Notes: generated by a model not told the origin, from the letters alone. A stretch of 64,000 nucleotides of DNA from Agarivorans sp050870875 (GCF_050870875.2 NZ_CP194041.2:2976001-3040000); one strand, 5' to 3'; shown: positions 45,399 through 54,306, counted from the first letter of the stretch. Program-made: numbers and translations.

Positions 45399-45797
45399 AA
45401 AACCTGCTGGGCTAGCTAACAGCTTCTCTGAAGAAAAAAAACCTTGTTATCATACGGGAGTCGACCTTATTTCATCCATTGATTGTTCAATAGCATATCA
45501 CTACTTTTTAATAATTTCAGACAGTTAGCACATAAATTGATAGTAAAGTCATATTCAAGGATGCATTCATTGCTAGCAACAAGGCATTGCATAAACACAG
45601 CAAAAGCTTGACCCGGATCACCATTTTATTTAACATCCCGCGTCGAAAAAATTTTAGGTCGGTATGGTTATTCCGGCCCTCCCCCCTCGGTGAGATCTAG
45701 TCGCGATTGGCGAACCCACGGCACTAACCTTTAATTAGGATGGTGCAGCGGTGTATTTAATCATGTCCTAAGCATCATCCATGACTTGGATGAAACC
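45399..45797. other. Intergenic region at the island edge
   Basis: About 400 bases without a gene. On the minus strand TAACA (near 45450) and TGTTAGC (near 45420) flank a CTTC/GAAG hairpin, reminiscent of a shortened integron attC site but below the usual attC size. GC content rises after about 45600, marking the probable end of the island. Confidence 0.35.
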
Positions 45798-46028
45798 ATG
45801 CAAAACCCAAAAACCATTATTATTGCTCAGTTCCTCATTTCATTAATGATGGCGTTCTTAATGACCGGCATTTTCAGCTTTATCGAATTAGGCTTTAACG
45901 CACAATGGCTGAGTATCTGGCTCGAGCGTTTCCTACTGGCCTGGCCGATTGCCTTTTTACTTTCACTGGTGGTCAGTAAAGTTTCCTTTGGTATTGCCCT
46001 GAAACTCACGACCTCGCGCGAAACCTGA
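45798..46028 (+). CDS. DUF2798 family small membrane protein
   Basis: A 76-residue protein with two membrane helices (about 8-28 and 42-62), matching the DUF2798 pattern: an N-terminal FLISLMMAFLMTGIFS helix and the second helix WLERFLLAWPIAFLLSLVVSKV. Its function is unknown. ATG 45798 has GGA 7 bp upstream. It is a single gene. Confidence 0.75.
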   Translation: MQNPKTIIIAQFLISLMMAFLMTGIFSFIELGFNAQWLSIWLERFLLAWPIAFLLSLVVSKVSFGIALKLTTSRET

Positions 46029-46120
46029 GGCAGGCTGCTCACAAGCCAGGACAACAGCGTTTTTGGCATGCCGGCAGGCGAATGAGATTGAACCAGCATC
46101 CGCCTGCTCAGAAGCTAAAT

Positions 46121-46813
46121 TTAGTCCACGAGTTGCTGATAACGCTCGGCCAGGCGCTGTTTCAATGCGTTTAGCATGCTGCGTTCTATTTCCTGTTCCA
46201 ATTCGTCGCTATCGTCATCCACCAACAAACTCTCGATGGTGGCCATCAGTGATAACAGCAAGTGATGATTTTCAGCATCCCAGTACCATTGGTCAGCGTC
46301 CTGCAACAGGCCAATTAACTGGGCTCGCTGGTTGAGCAACTCACTCAGTTTCAATTGACACTGCGTATGGTAAGCGGCGCTGTTGGTTAGCTGCTCGGCG
46401 AGCTCTGCTAACCAGACCGGATCCTGAGCTTCAAACATGCAAAAACAGCGTGACCAGTCATTTTTATCTTCAATCGCCTGTAATAAGCTTTCTAAGGAAT
46501 GGGGCTGGTGACTTTGCGGCTGCTGAACCTGTACATGGCCGTGACCATCGCAGTGATAAACGGGCGCTAAAAACGGATACTGCTGCAAGTGGGCCACCGG
46601 ATCTTCAATCTCGGCGGTACTGGCAAACCGCGAGTCCATGGCCGAGCGCTGGGCTTGATTAAGCTCACTCAGCATTTGCTCGATCCGCCTGAATAAGGGA
46701 GCCCCCAGCTCACAACCGGCAAACCGTAGCTCGGCTTTAAGGGTGGGAAGTAGCTCCAACAGCGCCGCGATTTGCGCACTGGCAGCGGCTTGCCCGGGGT
46801 TTTGCTCATTCAT
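46121..46813 (-). CDS. Unknown cytoplasmic protein, third gene of an orphan operon
   Basis: A 230-residue acidic, largely helical protein that I do not recognise. Its N-terminal region (ALLELLPTLKAELRFAG) resembles the start of the first gene of this operon (AAYLLKDIEAELHFRAP), so the two may be distant paralogues. There is no signal peptide or membrane helix. It overlaps the preceding gene by 8 bp. A histidine-rich stretch (CDGHGHVQVQQPQSHQPH) sits near residue 90. Confidence 0.6.
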   Translation of the reverse strand: MNEQNPGQAAASAQIAALLELLPTLKAELRFAGCELGAPLFRRIEQMLSELNQAQRSAMDSRFASTAEIEDPVAHLQQYPFLAPVYHCDGHGHVQVQQPQSHQPHSLESLLQAIEDKNDWSRCFCMFEAQDPVWLAELAEQLTNSAAYHTQCQLKLSELLNQRAQLIGLLQDADQWYWDAENHHLLLSLMATIESLLVDDDSDELEQEIERSMLNALKQRLAERYQQLVD

Positions 46814-47213
46814 ATTTTTTCACCCTTAAACGATATTCGGCATAGGGATGGGCCGACACCTGAATCCTGATCCAAGTGTGCGGCTGTTCCACCAGCACAT
46901 GGTCTCCCTCCGCCTGTTGTTGAGCTTGGTAGCCCTCACCTCCAAGCGAGTAGCCAGCGTCCCCCTCCAGTGAATCGATGGCAATCGAGAATTGATCGCC
47001 CGCAAAACCAAGGATGAAGTATTGGTTTTCGTGCTCGCCCCCCACAATATCCTGAACCTGAAAGGGCTGGGCCGGCGACTCGATATTCAGGTAATAGTAA
47101 TCTCGGCTCAGCCCTTGAACATGACGTAACAGCTGGGTATCGGCGGCCGACAACGGCCAGCTTGCCACGCTAAGTAAGGCCACCAGCAATCCACTGCATA
47201 AACAAGCGTTCAT
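46806..47213 (-). CDS. Small exported protein of unknown function
   Basis: A 135-residue protein with signal peptide (MNACLCSGLLVALLSVASWPLSA) and a mature part of beta-strand character (YYYLNIESPAQPFQVQDIVG; HPYAEYRLRVKKYE). It is the middle gene of a three-gene unit, 3 bp after the first and overlapping the third. The mix of one exported and two cytoplasmic proteins suggests a small system, but its job is unknown. Confidence 0.6.
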   Translation of the reverse strand: MNACLCSGLLVALLSVASWPLSAADTQLLRHVQGLSRDYYYLNIESPAQPFQVQDIVGGEHENQYFILGFAGDQFSIAIDSLEGDAGYSLGGEGYQAQQQAEGDHVLVEQPHTWIRIQVSAHPYAEYRLRVKKYE

Positions 47214-47216
47214 GAT

Positions 47217-48032
47217 TTAACTCCCAAATAACACGTATTGTTGCGGCGTTTCAAAAAATTGCAGCGGATTATCACCATCCGGCTGCAGCTGCAGCGCATT
47301 GAGGATCCAGTTATCGATGGGTGGCATGTAGTTTTCATCCACGCTCAGCTTCAGCCCGTCCAGCCAAATGCCGACCTCGGGATCTGAAGCATGTTGCAAG
47401 ATATTTTCAAGCGCCACCGCACTATGCCAATGGGTTTCATCCATAACTATCACCTCACTAATCATACTTTCGCGAAACTTCGCCAGACTGGGGATGACGA
47501 TGCTGCACATTAAATCCTGCACATTATTCGGCTGAATTTGTTGCCAATCGAGTTGCTCGTTGTAGCGCAGATAGTGACAGAACAGCTGCACAAAGGCAGC
47601 CAGTGCCTGTGGCTCCCGAGTTTTACTCAGGATGAAAAAAAACGGTTTGCCGGCTTCGTAGATCAAGGGATTATAAATAAGCTCTTGCGCTTGACCTTGG
47701 CTCAGCTTGAGCATGATGCTTTCACATAATGCCGACTCCGCCAGCAACTGAGCCAGTGGTGCCTGCCAAAAGGCGTCTGGCTCCAAGCAATCGTCAATCG
47801 TGAGGTTATCACTCAACTCGAAATGCTCGTCCGCTGCAGCATCGGCTTGCTCCGACCCGTATTGATGGCGAAAACACCCCACTGGCTGGCCATCTTTGAG
47901 CCATTGCAGCAGCTCGCGGATTGGCTTTAGTTTGGAAGAATATGGCGCACGAAAATGTAACTCGGCTTCAATATCTTTGAGCAGATATGCGGCTTGTTTG
48001 AGAAGATTTGCTTGACTCTGTATCAGACTCAC
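47217..48032 (-). CDS. Unknown cytoplasmic protein, first gene of an orphan operon
   Basis: A 271-residue acidic protein without recognised family. It starts at GTG 48032 with AAGGA upstream. The N terminus resembles that of the third gene of this operon. No catalytic motif is visible. It lies directly downstream (same strand) of the duplicated glycosyltransferase end, so it may be read from the same upstream promoter or from its own. Confidence 0.6.
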   Translation of the reverse strand: MSLIQSQANLLKQAAYLLKDIEAELHFRAPYSSKLKPIRELLQWLKDGQPVGCFRHQYGSEQADAAADEHFELSDNLTIDDCLEPDAFWQAPLAQLLAESALCESIMLKLSQGQAQELIYNPLIYEAGKPFFFILSKTREPQALAAFVQLFCHYLRYNEQLDWQQIQPNNVQDLMCSIVIPSLAKFRESMISEVIVMDETHWHSAVALENILQHASDPEVGIWLDGLKLSVDENYMPPIDNWILNALQLQPDGDNPLQFFETPQQYVLFGS

Positions 48033-48140
48033 CGCGGTTCCTTATTCACTCACGCTCCATGAAACCCTGATTTGGGCTGACTAAAGCCAACGGCGGCCTC
48101 AAACACTAATCATAAAGACAGAGCACTAAGCTTGCATTGA

Positions 48141-48509
48141 TTTGACCCCGCAAGCTGCTCACACCAAGCGTCACTGGCCGTTTTAGCTTTGCCAGAGCTG
48201 CCGATAGAGAGCTTCAAATTGCGGCAATACTGCCTCTGCAGAATAATGCTGTGCCACTACAGTTTGCCTCGCCCGAGCGCTCAACGCATGCTGTAGCTAA
48301 GTGCTATGCTGCCACTCCAGCAAACATTTGACCCCGCAAGCTGCTCAAACCAAGCATCACTGGCGGTTTTAGCTTTGCCTGAGCTGCCGATAGAGAGCTT
48401 CAAATTGCGGCAATACTGCCTCTGCAGAATAATGCTGTGCCACGGTTAGCCTCGCCCGAGCGCTCAACGCGTGCTGTAGCTGGGTGCTATGCTGCCACTC
48501 CAGCAAACA
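48141..48509. repeat. Tandem duplication of the glycosyltransferase 3' end
   Basis: Copy 1 (48141-48326, 186 bp) and copy 2 (48327-48509, 183 bp) are nearly identical and adjacent. Copy 2 holds the functional C-terminal ~47 codons of the glycosyltransferase gene and ~40 bp after its stop. Copy 1 has acquired an in-frame stop and is non-coding. The remaining bases between 48033 and 48140 show nothing else. Confidence 0.92.
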
Positions 48510-49427
48510 ATCCCGCCATTGGCTGCGCTGAAATTGCTCAAATAGGAAACCATTCACCCGATGTTGGATTAACTGACCCAAGGCGCCCACATTGGTGGCC
48601 ATCACCGGGATCCCCCGCGCCATGGCTTCGAGCGCCGCTAAGGGTAAACCTTCGTGGCGCGATGGCATGCACAATAAGTCGATATTCGCCCAATGATTGC
48701 TCATGGAAGATTTTCGGCCATGAAAGACGAGGTTTGCTAAAGGGGGGAGATTTGCCTGTTCAAACCAGTCGCCTTCCCCATACACCGCAAAATCAAACTG
48801 CGGCAGCGCCTTGGCCAAGTCATAGAAACGATCGGGACCTTTCACCTGAGTTAAGCGCCCAACCAAAGCGATGGTCGGGCTGCGATTCACGCTTGCCAGG
48901 CTGGCCCTTGCTGCGGGTAACTCAACAAAGTTATTGATGACTTGACAAGACGCCGCCACCCGGCTGGCGATTGACTGGCTCACCGCAATGCGTTGCTGCG
49001 ACAGCCACGCGCTATAGCGATCAGCAAAATCATACAGCGCTAAACGACCCTGGCAGGCTTCACCCGCATGAAAACTGGACACCAACCTGATGGGCTGAAA
49101 CAGACGCACCAAGCGAGCAACAATACTGGCCTTGTAGCCATGACTATGCACCACACAAGGCGAATAATCATTCAACGCTCGGCGCAGTGTTCGTATCGAA
49201 CCATCCAACACCAGCCAAGCCACCTGATGCTGATTAAGCTGGGCCAGCATCGGATGGTCTGGTTGATAGGCGCGCCACAATACCACACAAACCGGATGCC
49301 TGCGCTTGGCCAAAGCCTGAGCTAAATTGACCACGTGGCTTTCAATCCCGCCAACCGTTTGGCTGTCGATAAACAGCCAAATCGCCTGAGTTTGCGGGGG
49401 AGTATCACTGCTTCGATAAGTTTGCAT
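48369..49427 (-). CDS. Glycosyltransferase family 4 protein
   Basis: A 352-residue GT-B glycosyltransferase. The N-terminal acceptor domain has the GGIESHVVNLAQALAKRGH-like start (GGIESHVVNLAQALAKRRHP) and VVHSHGYKASIVARL. The C-terminal donor domain has ALVGRLTQVKGPDRFYDLA and the sugar-nucleotide motif MPSRHEGLPLAALEAMARGIPV. It probably adds a sugar during exopolysaccharide assembly. It is third in the LruC-lipoprotein-glycosyltransferase unit, 13 bp after the lipoprotein gene. Confidence 0.9.
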   Translation of the reverse strand: MQTYRSSDTPPQTQAIWLFIDSQTVGGIESHVVNLAQALAKRRHPVCVVLWRAYQPDHPMLAQLNQHQVAWLVLDGSIRTLRRALNDYSPCVVHSHGYKASIVARLVRLFQPIRLVSSFHAGEACQGRLALYDFADRYSAWLSQQRIAVSQSIASRVAASCQVINNFVELPAARASLASVNRSPTIALVGRLTQVKGPDRFYDLAKALPQFDFAVYGEGDWFEQANLPPLANLVFHGRKSSMSNHWANIDLLCMPSRHEGLPLAALEAMARGIPVMATNVGALGQLIQHRVNGFLFEQFQRSQWRDCLLEWQHSTQLQHALSARARLTVAQHYSAEAVLPQFEALYRQLRQS

Positions 49428-49440
49428 CGGCGCGACTCAA

Positions 49441-49992
49441 TTAAAAGTTAAAAGTCAGGGTTTGTGTCCCAAACTCAGCCAAGCTCAGCTGCTGCTGAAC
49501 GCTGCTCACATTTCCCGAAGACAACTGCCATATTTCGGCAATTAACAGCGAAGCATGGGCCGGTACGGTCAATTGCAGCGCCATTTGCGAAGCGCTGATT
49601 TGGCCTCGCCATAAACAAGAGCTGTATTCTATGCTGCCACTGTCGGCATTTTTCCAGTGAGTGCAAATATTTAGATAAGCACGCTCGCCTTGCGAATAGG
49701 GGTATCGAATGTTCAGCTGCCGCTGCTGCTGATTAACAAAACTAAAACTCTCGGCAACCTGGAGCTGCTCAAGGCTACTCACCACAGGCGCAGGTTCTGG
49801 GCTGGGCGCCGGTGGCTCGACGATTGATGGCTGCTCTACTGGTGCAGGTTCAATCGGCGCTGCGGGCTGCTCGTTATTCTGATTATTTGCAGGGGCGCTG
49901 TCACCGCCACCACCACAGCCCACCATTAGTAAACTGGTCGCCAAGATTGAGCTATAAAACAGTCGGTTTGTGATTTGTGTAAAGCCTGTCAT
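49441..49992 (-). CDS. Proline-rich lipoprotein of unknown function
   Basis: A 183-residue lipoprotein: signal peptide with lipobox LMVGC, then GGGGDSAP, then a Pro/Glu-rich spacer (about 40-75), then a ~100-residue beta-rich domain containing two cysteines (NICTHWKN, SSCLWRG). The proline-rich stalk suggests surface display. It follows the LruC gene with a 1-bp gap and precedes the glycosyltransferase gene, suggesting cell-surface or matrix function. Confidence 0.75.
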   Translation of the reverse strand: MTGFTQITNRLFYSSILATSLLMVGCGGGGDSAPANNQNNEQPAAPIEPAPVEQPSIVEPPAPSPEPAPVVSSLEQLQVAESFSFVNQQQRQLNIRYPYSQGERAYLNICTHWKNADSGSIEYSSCLWRGQISASQMALQLTVPAHASLLIAEIWQLSSGNVSSVQQQLSLAEFGTQTLTFNF

Positions 49993-49993
49993 G

Positions 49994-52117
49994 TTACTTC
50001 CCCTCTTGTTGATAAATTAACTCGCTACGCGCATTTTCTAATAAGTACCAGTCACCACTTTCTAAACCTTCGCTTTGTGCATATTGCAAAAACTGTGGAT
50101 AGGCATCGGCAACGCTGACTCGCTCGAAGGGATACTGCCAGTTATAGGGCACAATAATCGCCCAGGGCAGGCCATTAGCAGTTTGGTAATAACTGCCCGA
50201 AGATGGATTTGAACTGTCATCGAAACTTCCCCAAAGGCTATCGCTGGCTTGGGTACTTGGGCTTTGATTTTTCACATGCACTTCTAAACCACGCGCTGGC
50301 GAGTCACTAAAATAGGGCTCGCGGGAATGTTCGGTAGCAAAAATAAAAGGGTCAAACGGCGCACTTGGCAGGCTCGCCAAATCAAGCCCTTCAAGCAAGG
50401 GTAAATGCACTTTAAAATGGAGCTGCCCCGCCCCTTCACAATCGCTTTGAGTTTTGTAAAAATCACATTGATTTTGCGGATTAATGTACTGGCGCACATC
50501 ACTCGCAATAATCGCCACAATCTCATCACTGGCTTCGTCAATTACGCTGTGTGCTTGCAGCTCGCCATTGATTTCAAAACGGATGGTAGCCCTGTCGAGC
50601 AAACTTTTAGCGAGGCCCGGAATACGAATGGCAAAACCATTGTGGAAGCTGGCACCCACCGCCCGCACCTCACCCTGCAACTCAATACGGGCGACCTCTG
50701 CATTGTTAAAGCTAAGCACTTTGGTTTGCAAATTCACCACTAAATCGTTCAGATCGTAGTCGCCCGCTGCGGGCCAGTTGTCTTCAAAGGCAACCGTGGC
50801 ATAGCCATCGGCACTGGGGTAGTAACTCACCTGAGTCGCCGCATACCCCACATAAATTTGATAATCTTCTACCTCTCCGTCCGGCGCCCCGCCGGTGGCT
50901 TGCACCCCAGCGACCGAGCTAACTCTAAAACGAGCCCAACGCTCGCCACTGGTATAGCCTTCGGGGATAGAGACCAACAAAGACTGAACACCGGGATCCA
51001 CCGCTTGGTCATTCAAGATCTGCTCTTGAGCGTCAAATACACCGTTCCCATTGAGATCGATCCAGCCATTCAAATAGCCTTCGCCAGAACTATCCACTTG
51101 CAGTACAAAATCTAAACCCACCTGCAAAGCGGTAACAAAGGCGATGCCGTCTTCATCATCCAACAAACGAGAACTGTCATCGCTGGCCGGATAAACATAG
51201 GCATCCATTTCCCCATCCACCCGCTGACCGAGGCGAATGCCGTCAGCCACCAACTGGTGTCTGGCGCCGTTTTCGGCCAAACGGGTGCCAAAACTTGACG
51301 GTGCATCGCCAAAGTCGATGTTGGCATCATCTTCCGCGACAATTGGTGCGATGGCGCAACGCGCACCATCGTTATTACTCGAAGCGGGGCCCTGGGCATA
51401 TCGCAGTGCGGTAGGCTGTGCTGCACTAATGTCGATTTGAAAAATTAAACCATCACTATTACGGCTAATGTAGAGATTACCGTCTACATCAAAATACACC
51501 GCGCCAAAGGTGCCAGTTTGGCCGACCGTTGCTAACGACTGGCTGCTACCATCGTTGGGATCAATCCGCCATAACACCCCCTTATTATCAACGCTATACA
51601 GCATGCCGTTGTCGGGATGAAAGGCCATATCAAAGATCCGCAGGTTTAGCGCGGCCCCATCAACGATCCGTTGCATATTCAAATAGTCAGCCTCATTGGG
51701 GGCTAAAGACACCCGGTACAGACCACGATCCCCCCCACTGCGATACAAATAGTGGGCGTTTTCATCCACCGCCACATCTCCCACATAAAAATTCACCTGA
51801 CTATCGATGCCATTCCAATTCAGACTGAGCGGCTGCAGCTGATAGTCGTCACCAATTTTGGCCAGCGTTTGATGTTGGTAACTCCAGGCGTAGAGGTGAT
51901 CGTCATGCAGGTTAAAACCGATAGCGTTTAGTTTGCCGCTGGTCCCCATATCAGAAGAGAGGGTTTGGTAATGACCAGTGGCTAAATTCACACCAAAGAG
52001 CTGTGCAACGTTTTGCTGCACTAAAAATGCCTGCGTCGGGCAAGTTGAGAATGCCGCCCCATAGCTACTCATTGGTGAGCAGAGCAAGGCCAAGGCGAGA
52101 GGTTTCCAAGGTTTCAT
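49994..52117 (-). CDS. Exported GEVED and LruC domain protein
   Basis: A ~707-residue secreted protein. After the signal peptide (ends near SSYG) comes a propeller-like region (about 20-260; NAIGFNLHDDHLYAWSY). Next is a GEVED domain (about 270-430: DFGDAPSSFGT, GWIDLNGNGVFDAQE, RFRVSS, DGEVEDYQIYVG). Last is an LruC domain (about 440-700: YYPSADGYATVAFEDNWPAA, DYDLNDLVV). Both domains are typical of surface or matrix proteins and probably bind calcium. ATG 52117 with AGGA decides the start. Its promoter resembles that of the syp-like operon. Confidence 0.85.
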   Translation of the reverse strand: MKPWKPLALALLCSPMSSYGAAFSTCPTQAFLVQQNVAQLFGVNLATGHYQTLSSDMGTSGKLNAIGFNLHDDHLYAWSYQHQTLAKIGDDYQLQPLSLNWNGIDSQVNFYVGDVAVDENAHYLYRSGGDRGLYRVSLAPNEADYLNMQRIVDGAALNLRIFDMAFHPDNGMLYSVDNKGVLWRIDPNDGSSQSLATVGQTGTFGAVYFDVDGNLYISRNSDGLIFQIDISAAQPTALRYAQGPASSNNDGARCAIAPIVAEDDANIDFGDAPSSFGTRLAENGARHQLVADGIRLGQRVDGEMDAYVYPASDDSSRLLDDEDGIAFVTALQVGLDFVLQVDSSGEGYLNGWIDLNGNGVFDAQEQILNDQAVDPGVQSLLVSIPEGYTSGERWARFRVSSVAGVQATGGAPDGEVEDYQIYVGYAATQVSYYPSADGYATVAFEDNWPAAGDYDLNDLVVNLQTKVLSFNNAEVARIELQGEVRAVGASFHNGFAIRIPGLAKSLLDRATIRFEINGELQAHSVIDEASDEIVAIIASDVRQYINPQNQCDFYKTQSDCEGAGQLHFKVHLPLLEGLDLASLPSAPFDPFIFATEHSREPYFSDSPARGLEVHVKNQSPSTQASDSLWGSFDDSSNPSSGSYYQTANGLPWAIIVPYNWQYPFERVSVADAYPQFLQYAQSEGLESGDWYLLENARSELIYQQEGK

Positions 52118-52162
52118 AATCCATCCTGTCTGTGCTGAGTGAGATACCGATAGCCCTTGGAT

Positions 52163-52179
52163 AGCAAAAGCCAAGCCAG
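52163..52179 (-). promoter_or_regulatory. Sigma-54 promoter of the LruC operon
   Basis: On the minus strand CTGGCTTGGCTTTTGCT has GG and GC 12 bp apart, with TGGC and TTTTGCT elements. Transcription would start near 52152, ~35 bases before ATG 52117. Confidence 0.5.
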
Positions 52180-52252
52180 ATCCATAATGACCTGATTTAA
52201 CTAGATATTACTCGGATTTATAAAACAATATTCAGTTAGCCTGAAGGTAGAT

Positions 52253-52265
52253 TCGCAAACTGCAA
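52253..52265. promoter_or_regulatory. LuxO/SypG-like enhancer site of the LruC operon
   Basis: On the minus strand TTGCA-GTT-TGCGA matches the LuxO dyad TTGCA-N3-TGCAA at 9 of 10 defined positions, within the longer TTTTTGCAGTTTGCGAA. It is centred ~107 bp upstream of the predicted start, about the same distance as the perfect site before the syp-like operon. Confidence 0.5.
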
Positions 52266-52380
52266 AAACCAGCATAGCTGAAACTTGCTTGGCCATTTGA
52301 CGACGATTTAAGCGGAATTAAACAGCCAAACCAAGCTTAAGTCGAGTCCAAGCGTTAAGCCTTATAGACCCAAATTAACA

Positions 52381-52634
52381 CTGAGGCCTTCCTTAAGCCT
52401 TAAGCGCTAGAAGCTAGAAGTTAGAAGTTAGAAGTTAGAAGTTAGAAGTTAGAATTAAACGTGGGGCTTCCCTGAACCCTAAACCTTAGACCTTGGGCGC
52501 TGGCAACTAAAATAAAAGTGGGGACTCCTTGAGTCTGAGCCTTAAGCGCTAGAAGGTAGAATTAAATATGGGGACTTCCTTGGGCCTTAAACCTAAGACC
52601 TTAGGCGCAGAAAGCTAGAGTTGAGAATAGGGCC
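52381..52634. repeat. Heptamer tandem array within a degenerate larger repeat
   Basis: Seven head-to-tail 7-bp units at 52406-52454: two GCTAGAA then five GTTAGAA. Around them a larger, degenerate unit recurs about three times, with common words CCTTAAGCGCTAGAA, TAGAATTAAA and GTGGGG/TGGGGACT. There is no open frame through it. Confidence 0.75.
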
Positions 52635-52637
52635 TTA

Positions 52638-52800
52638 ATACCAATCTAATTCATTATGTGAGCAAGTTATGGCGCAGAATAAATCTGCCAATAACGAGCA
52701 ATGAAGCGCAGTCACCCGTGACTATAATTACCATATACATCCATCGCTTAGCGGTAATTTAGGCGAGTAAGAATGAATAGATAATTCCTTAGATTGGTAT
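52638..52800. mobile_element. MITE-like element
   Basis: A 163-bp non-coding element bounded by perfect 12-bp terminal inverted repeats ATACCAATCTAA (52638-52649) / TTAGATTGGTAT (52789-52800), flanked by TA-rich bases that may be the target duplication. It has no transposase and only one copy is in the window. Confidence 0.72.
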
Positions 52801-52875
52801 AAGCCTTCGACATTGCGGCCCCATGAGCGAGCCGCAGAATTGAACCATCAAGCTTTATTAAAATACCATCGAGGC

Positions 52876-54297
52876 TTAAAGCTCGGCCTCATCCCAAGTC
52901 TGTTTTTTACGGTAAATGGTGGATGGACTCACATCTAACAGCTCTGCGGCTTTGGGGATATTGCCATCACAATGAGCGATGGCATGCTCAATCGCCTCTT
53001 TTTCGGTGATCCACAGCGGCTGTATTTGGTACTGGCTGCCATGATTGCTCGATGGTTCACTGGTCGCCACTTCCTCCGCATGGCGACCATCGGCACCAAT
53101 CGCGCCTTCCGGAATTAATTGATTCAGCGGCGGCGGCAACTGGCTGGCTAATACTTCTTTACCATCGTGCAATACGCAAATATTGCGGATCACATTTTGT
53201 AGCTGCCGAACATTACCCGGCCAATCATAATTGCTGATGATGGTCGCGCTTAAGCTGGAAAAACGTCGAAATTGCTTGCCTTCTTCCTTGGCATAGCGGC
53301 GCAAAAACTGTTGCGCAATAGCTGGTACATCCAGACCCCGGTCACGCAGTGGCGGTAAGTGGATCGGCACCACATATAAACGGTAATACAAATCTTCCCG
53401 AAACCGACCCGCTTGCACCTCTTCCCAGGGATCGCGATTGGTCGCACACAAGAAGCGCACATCAACCTGCTCTTCCTGACTGCCACCCACTTTTTGAAAA
53501 CGACCGGTCTGCACAAATCTTAATAACTTGGTTTGCAGATCCATGTCCATTTCACCGATTTCATCGAGAAACAGGGTGCCACCATTAGCCTGCGCAGCTG
53601 CCCCTTGCCGGGCCGAAGAGGCACCAGTAAAAGCACCTTTCACATGACCGAAGATCTCGCTTTCCATGAGATCTTTAGGAATAGCACCGCAATTAAGGGC
53701 AATAAAAGGTTTATCGGCCCGCTGTCCCTGTTGATGGATGGCCTCGGCGCAAACCTCTTTACCGGTGCCACTTTCGCCAGTAATAAACACCGTTGCCTTA
53801 CTGGCGGCCACCGCTTCAATCATTCGATAGACATTCTGCATCGCCAAGCTGCCACCAATAAAGCCATGGAAACGCTCACGCCCAGCGTCCGCCTGATAGT
53901 CCTCGACTAAGGATTTTAGTTTATGTAATTTCAGCGCATTGTTTACCGTTACCCGCAAGCGACTGGCGTCGAAGGGTTTTTCGATAAAGTCCACCACCCC
54001 CAAACGCATCGAATCGACCGCCACATCGACCGAGCCGTAGGCGGTAATAATAATCACCGAAGTTGGCAGGCTGCGCTCTACCATCCATTCTAAAACCTGC
54101 ATGCCACTCATATCGGGAAGATTGAGGTCAAGCAACATGACCTGCACCGATTGCTTAGAAAGAAATTCGATAGCTGCACCACCAGTGGCGACTCGTTCAA
54201 GTTTAAGCTCGTCTTTACTGAGATAAGCCTGATAGGTGGCGGCCAGTGTGGCACTGTCTTCCACCAACAAAACCGAGGCTTTCATATCACTTCCCAT
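52876..54297 (-). CDS. Sigma-54-dependent response regulator, LuxO/SypG-like
   Basis: A 473-residue activator. Domains: receiver (1-~125, phosphoacceptor D57 in VMLLDLNLPDMSG), AAA+ (about 145-380, Walker A GESGTGKE, GAFTGA loop that contacts sigma-54), and a C-terminal Fis-type helix-turn-helix (GNIPKAAELLDVSPSTIYRK), very like that of LuxO and SypG. It is last in the syp-like operon, next to the hybrid kinase gene, its likely phosphodonor. It probably activates its own operon and the LruC operon through TTGCA-N3-TGCAA sites. ATG 54297 has GAGGA; ATG 54285 is possible. Confidence 0.9.
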   Translation of the reverse strand: MGSDMKASVLLVEDSATLAATYQAYLSKDELKLERVATGGAAIEFLSKQSVQVMLLDLNLPDMSGMQVLEWMVERSLPTSVIIITAYGSVDVAVDSMRLGVVDFIEKPFDASRLRVTVNNALKLHKLKSLVEDYQADAGRERFHGFIGGSLAMQNVYRMIEAVAASKATVFITGESGTGKEVCAEAIHQQGQRADKPFIALNCGAIPKDLMESEIFGHVKGAFTGASSARQGAAAQANGGTLFLDEIGEMDMDLQTKLLRFVQTGRFQKVGGSQEEQVDVRFLCATNRDPWEEVQAGRFREDLYYRLYVVPIHLPPLRDRGLDVPAIAQQFLRRYAKEEGKQFRRFSSLSATIISNYDWPGNVRQLQNVIRNICVLHDGKEVLASQLPPPLNQLIPEGAIGADGRHAEEVATSEPSSNHGSQYQIQPLWITEKEAIEHAIAHCDGNIPKAAELLDVSPSTIYRKKQTWDEAEL

Positions 54298-54306
54298 GTA
54301 CCGTCC

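Noticed and set aside
43355..45460. Canonical integron attC sites
   Set aside because: TAACAA words and palindromes are present, but the GTTRRRY core, usual arm arrangement and an integrase gene are missing, so I report only cassette-like repeats.
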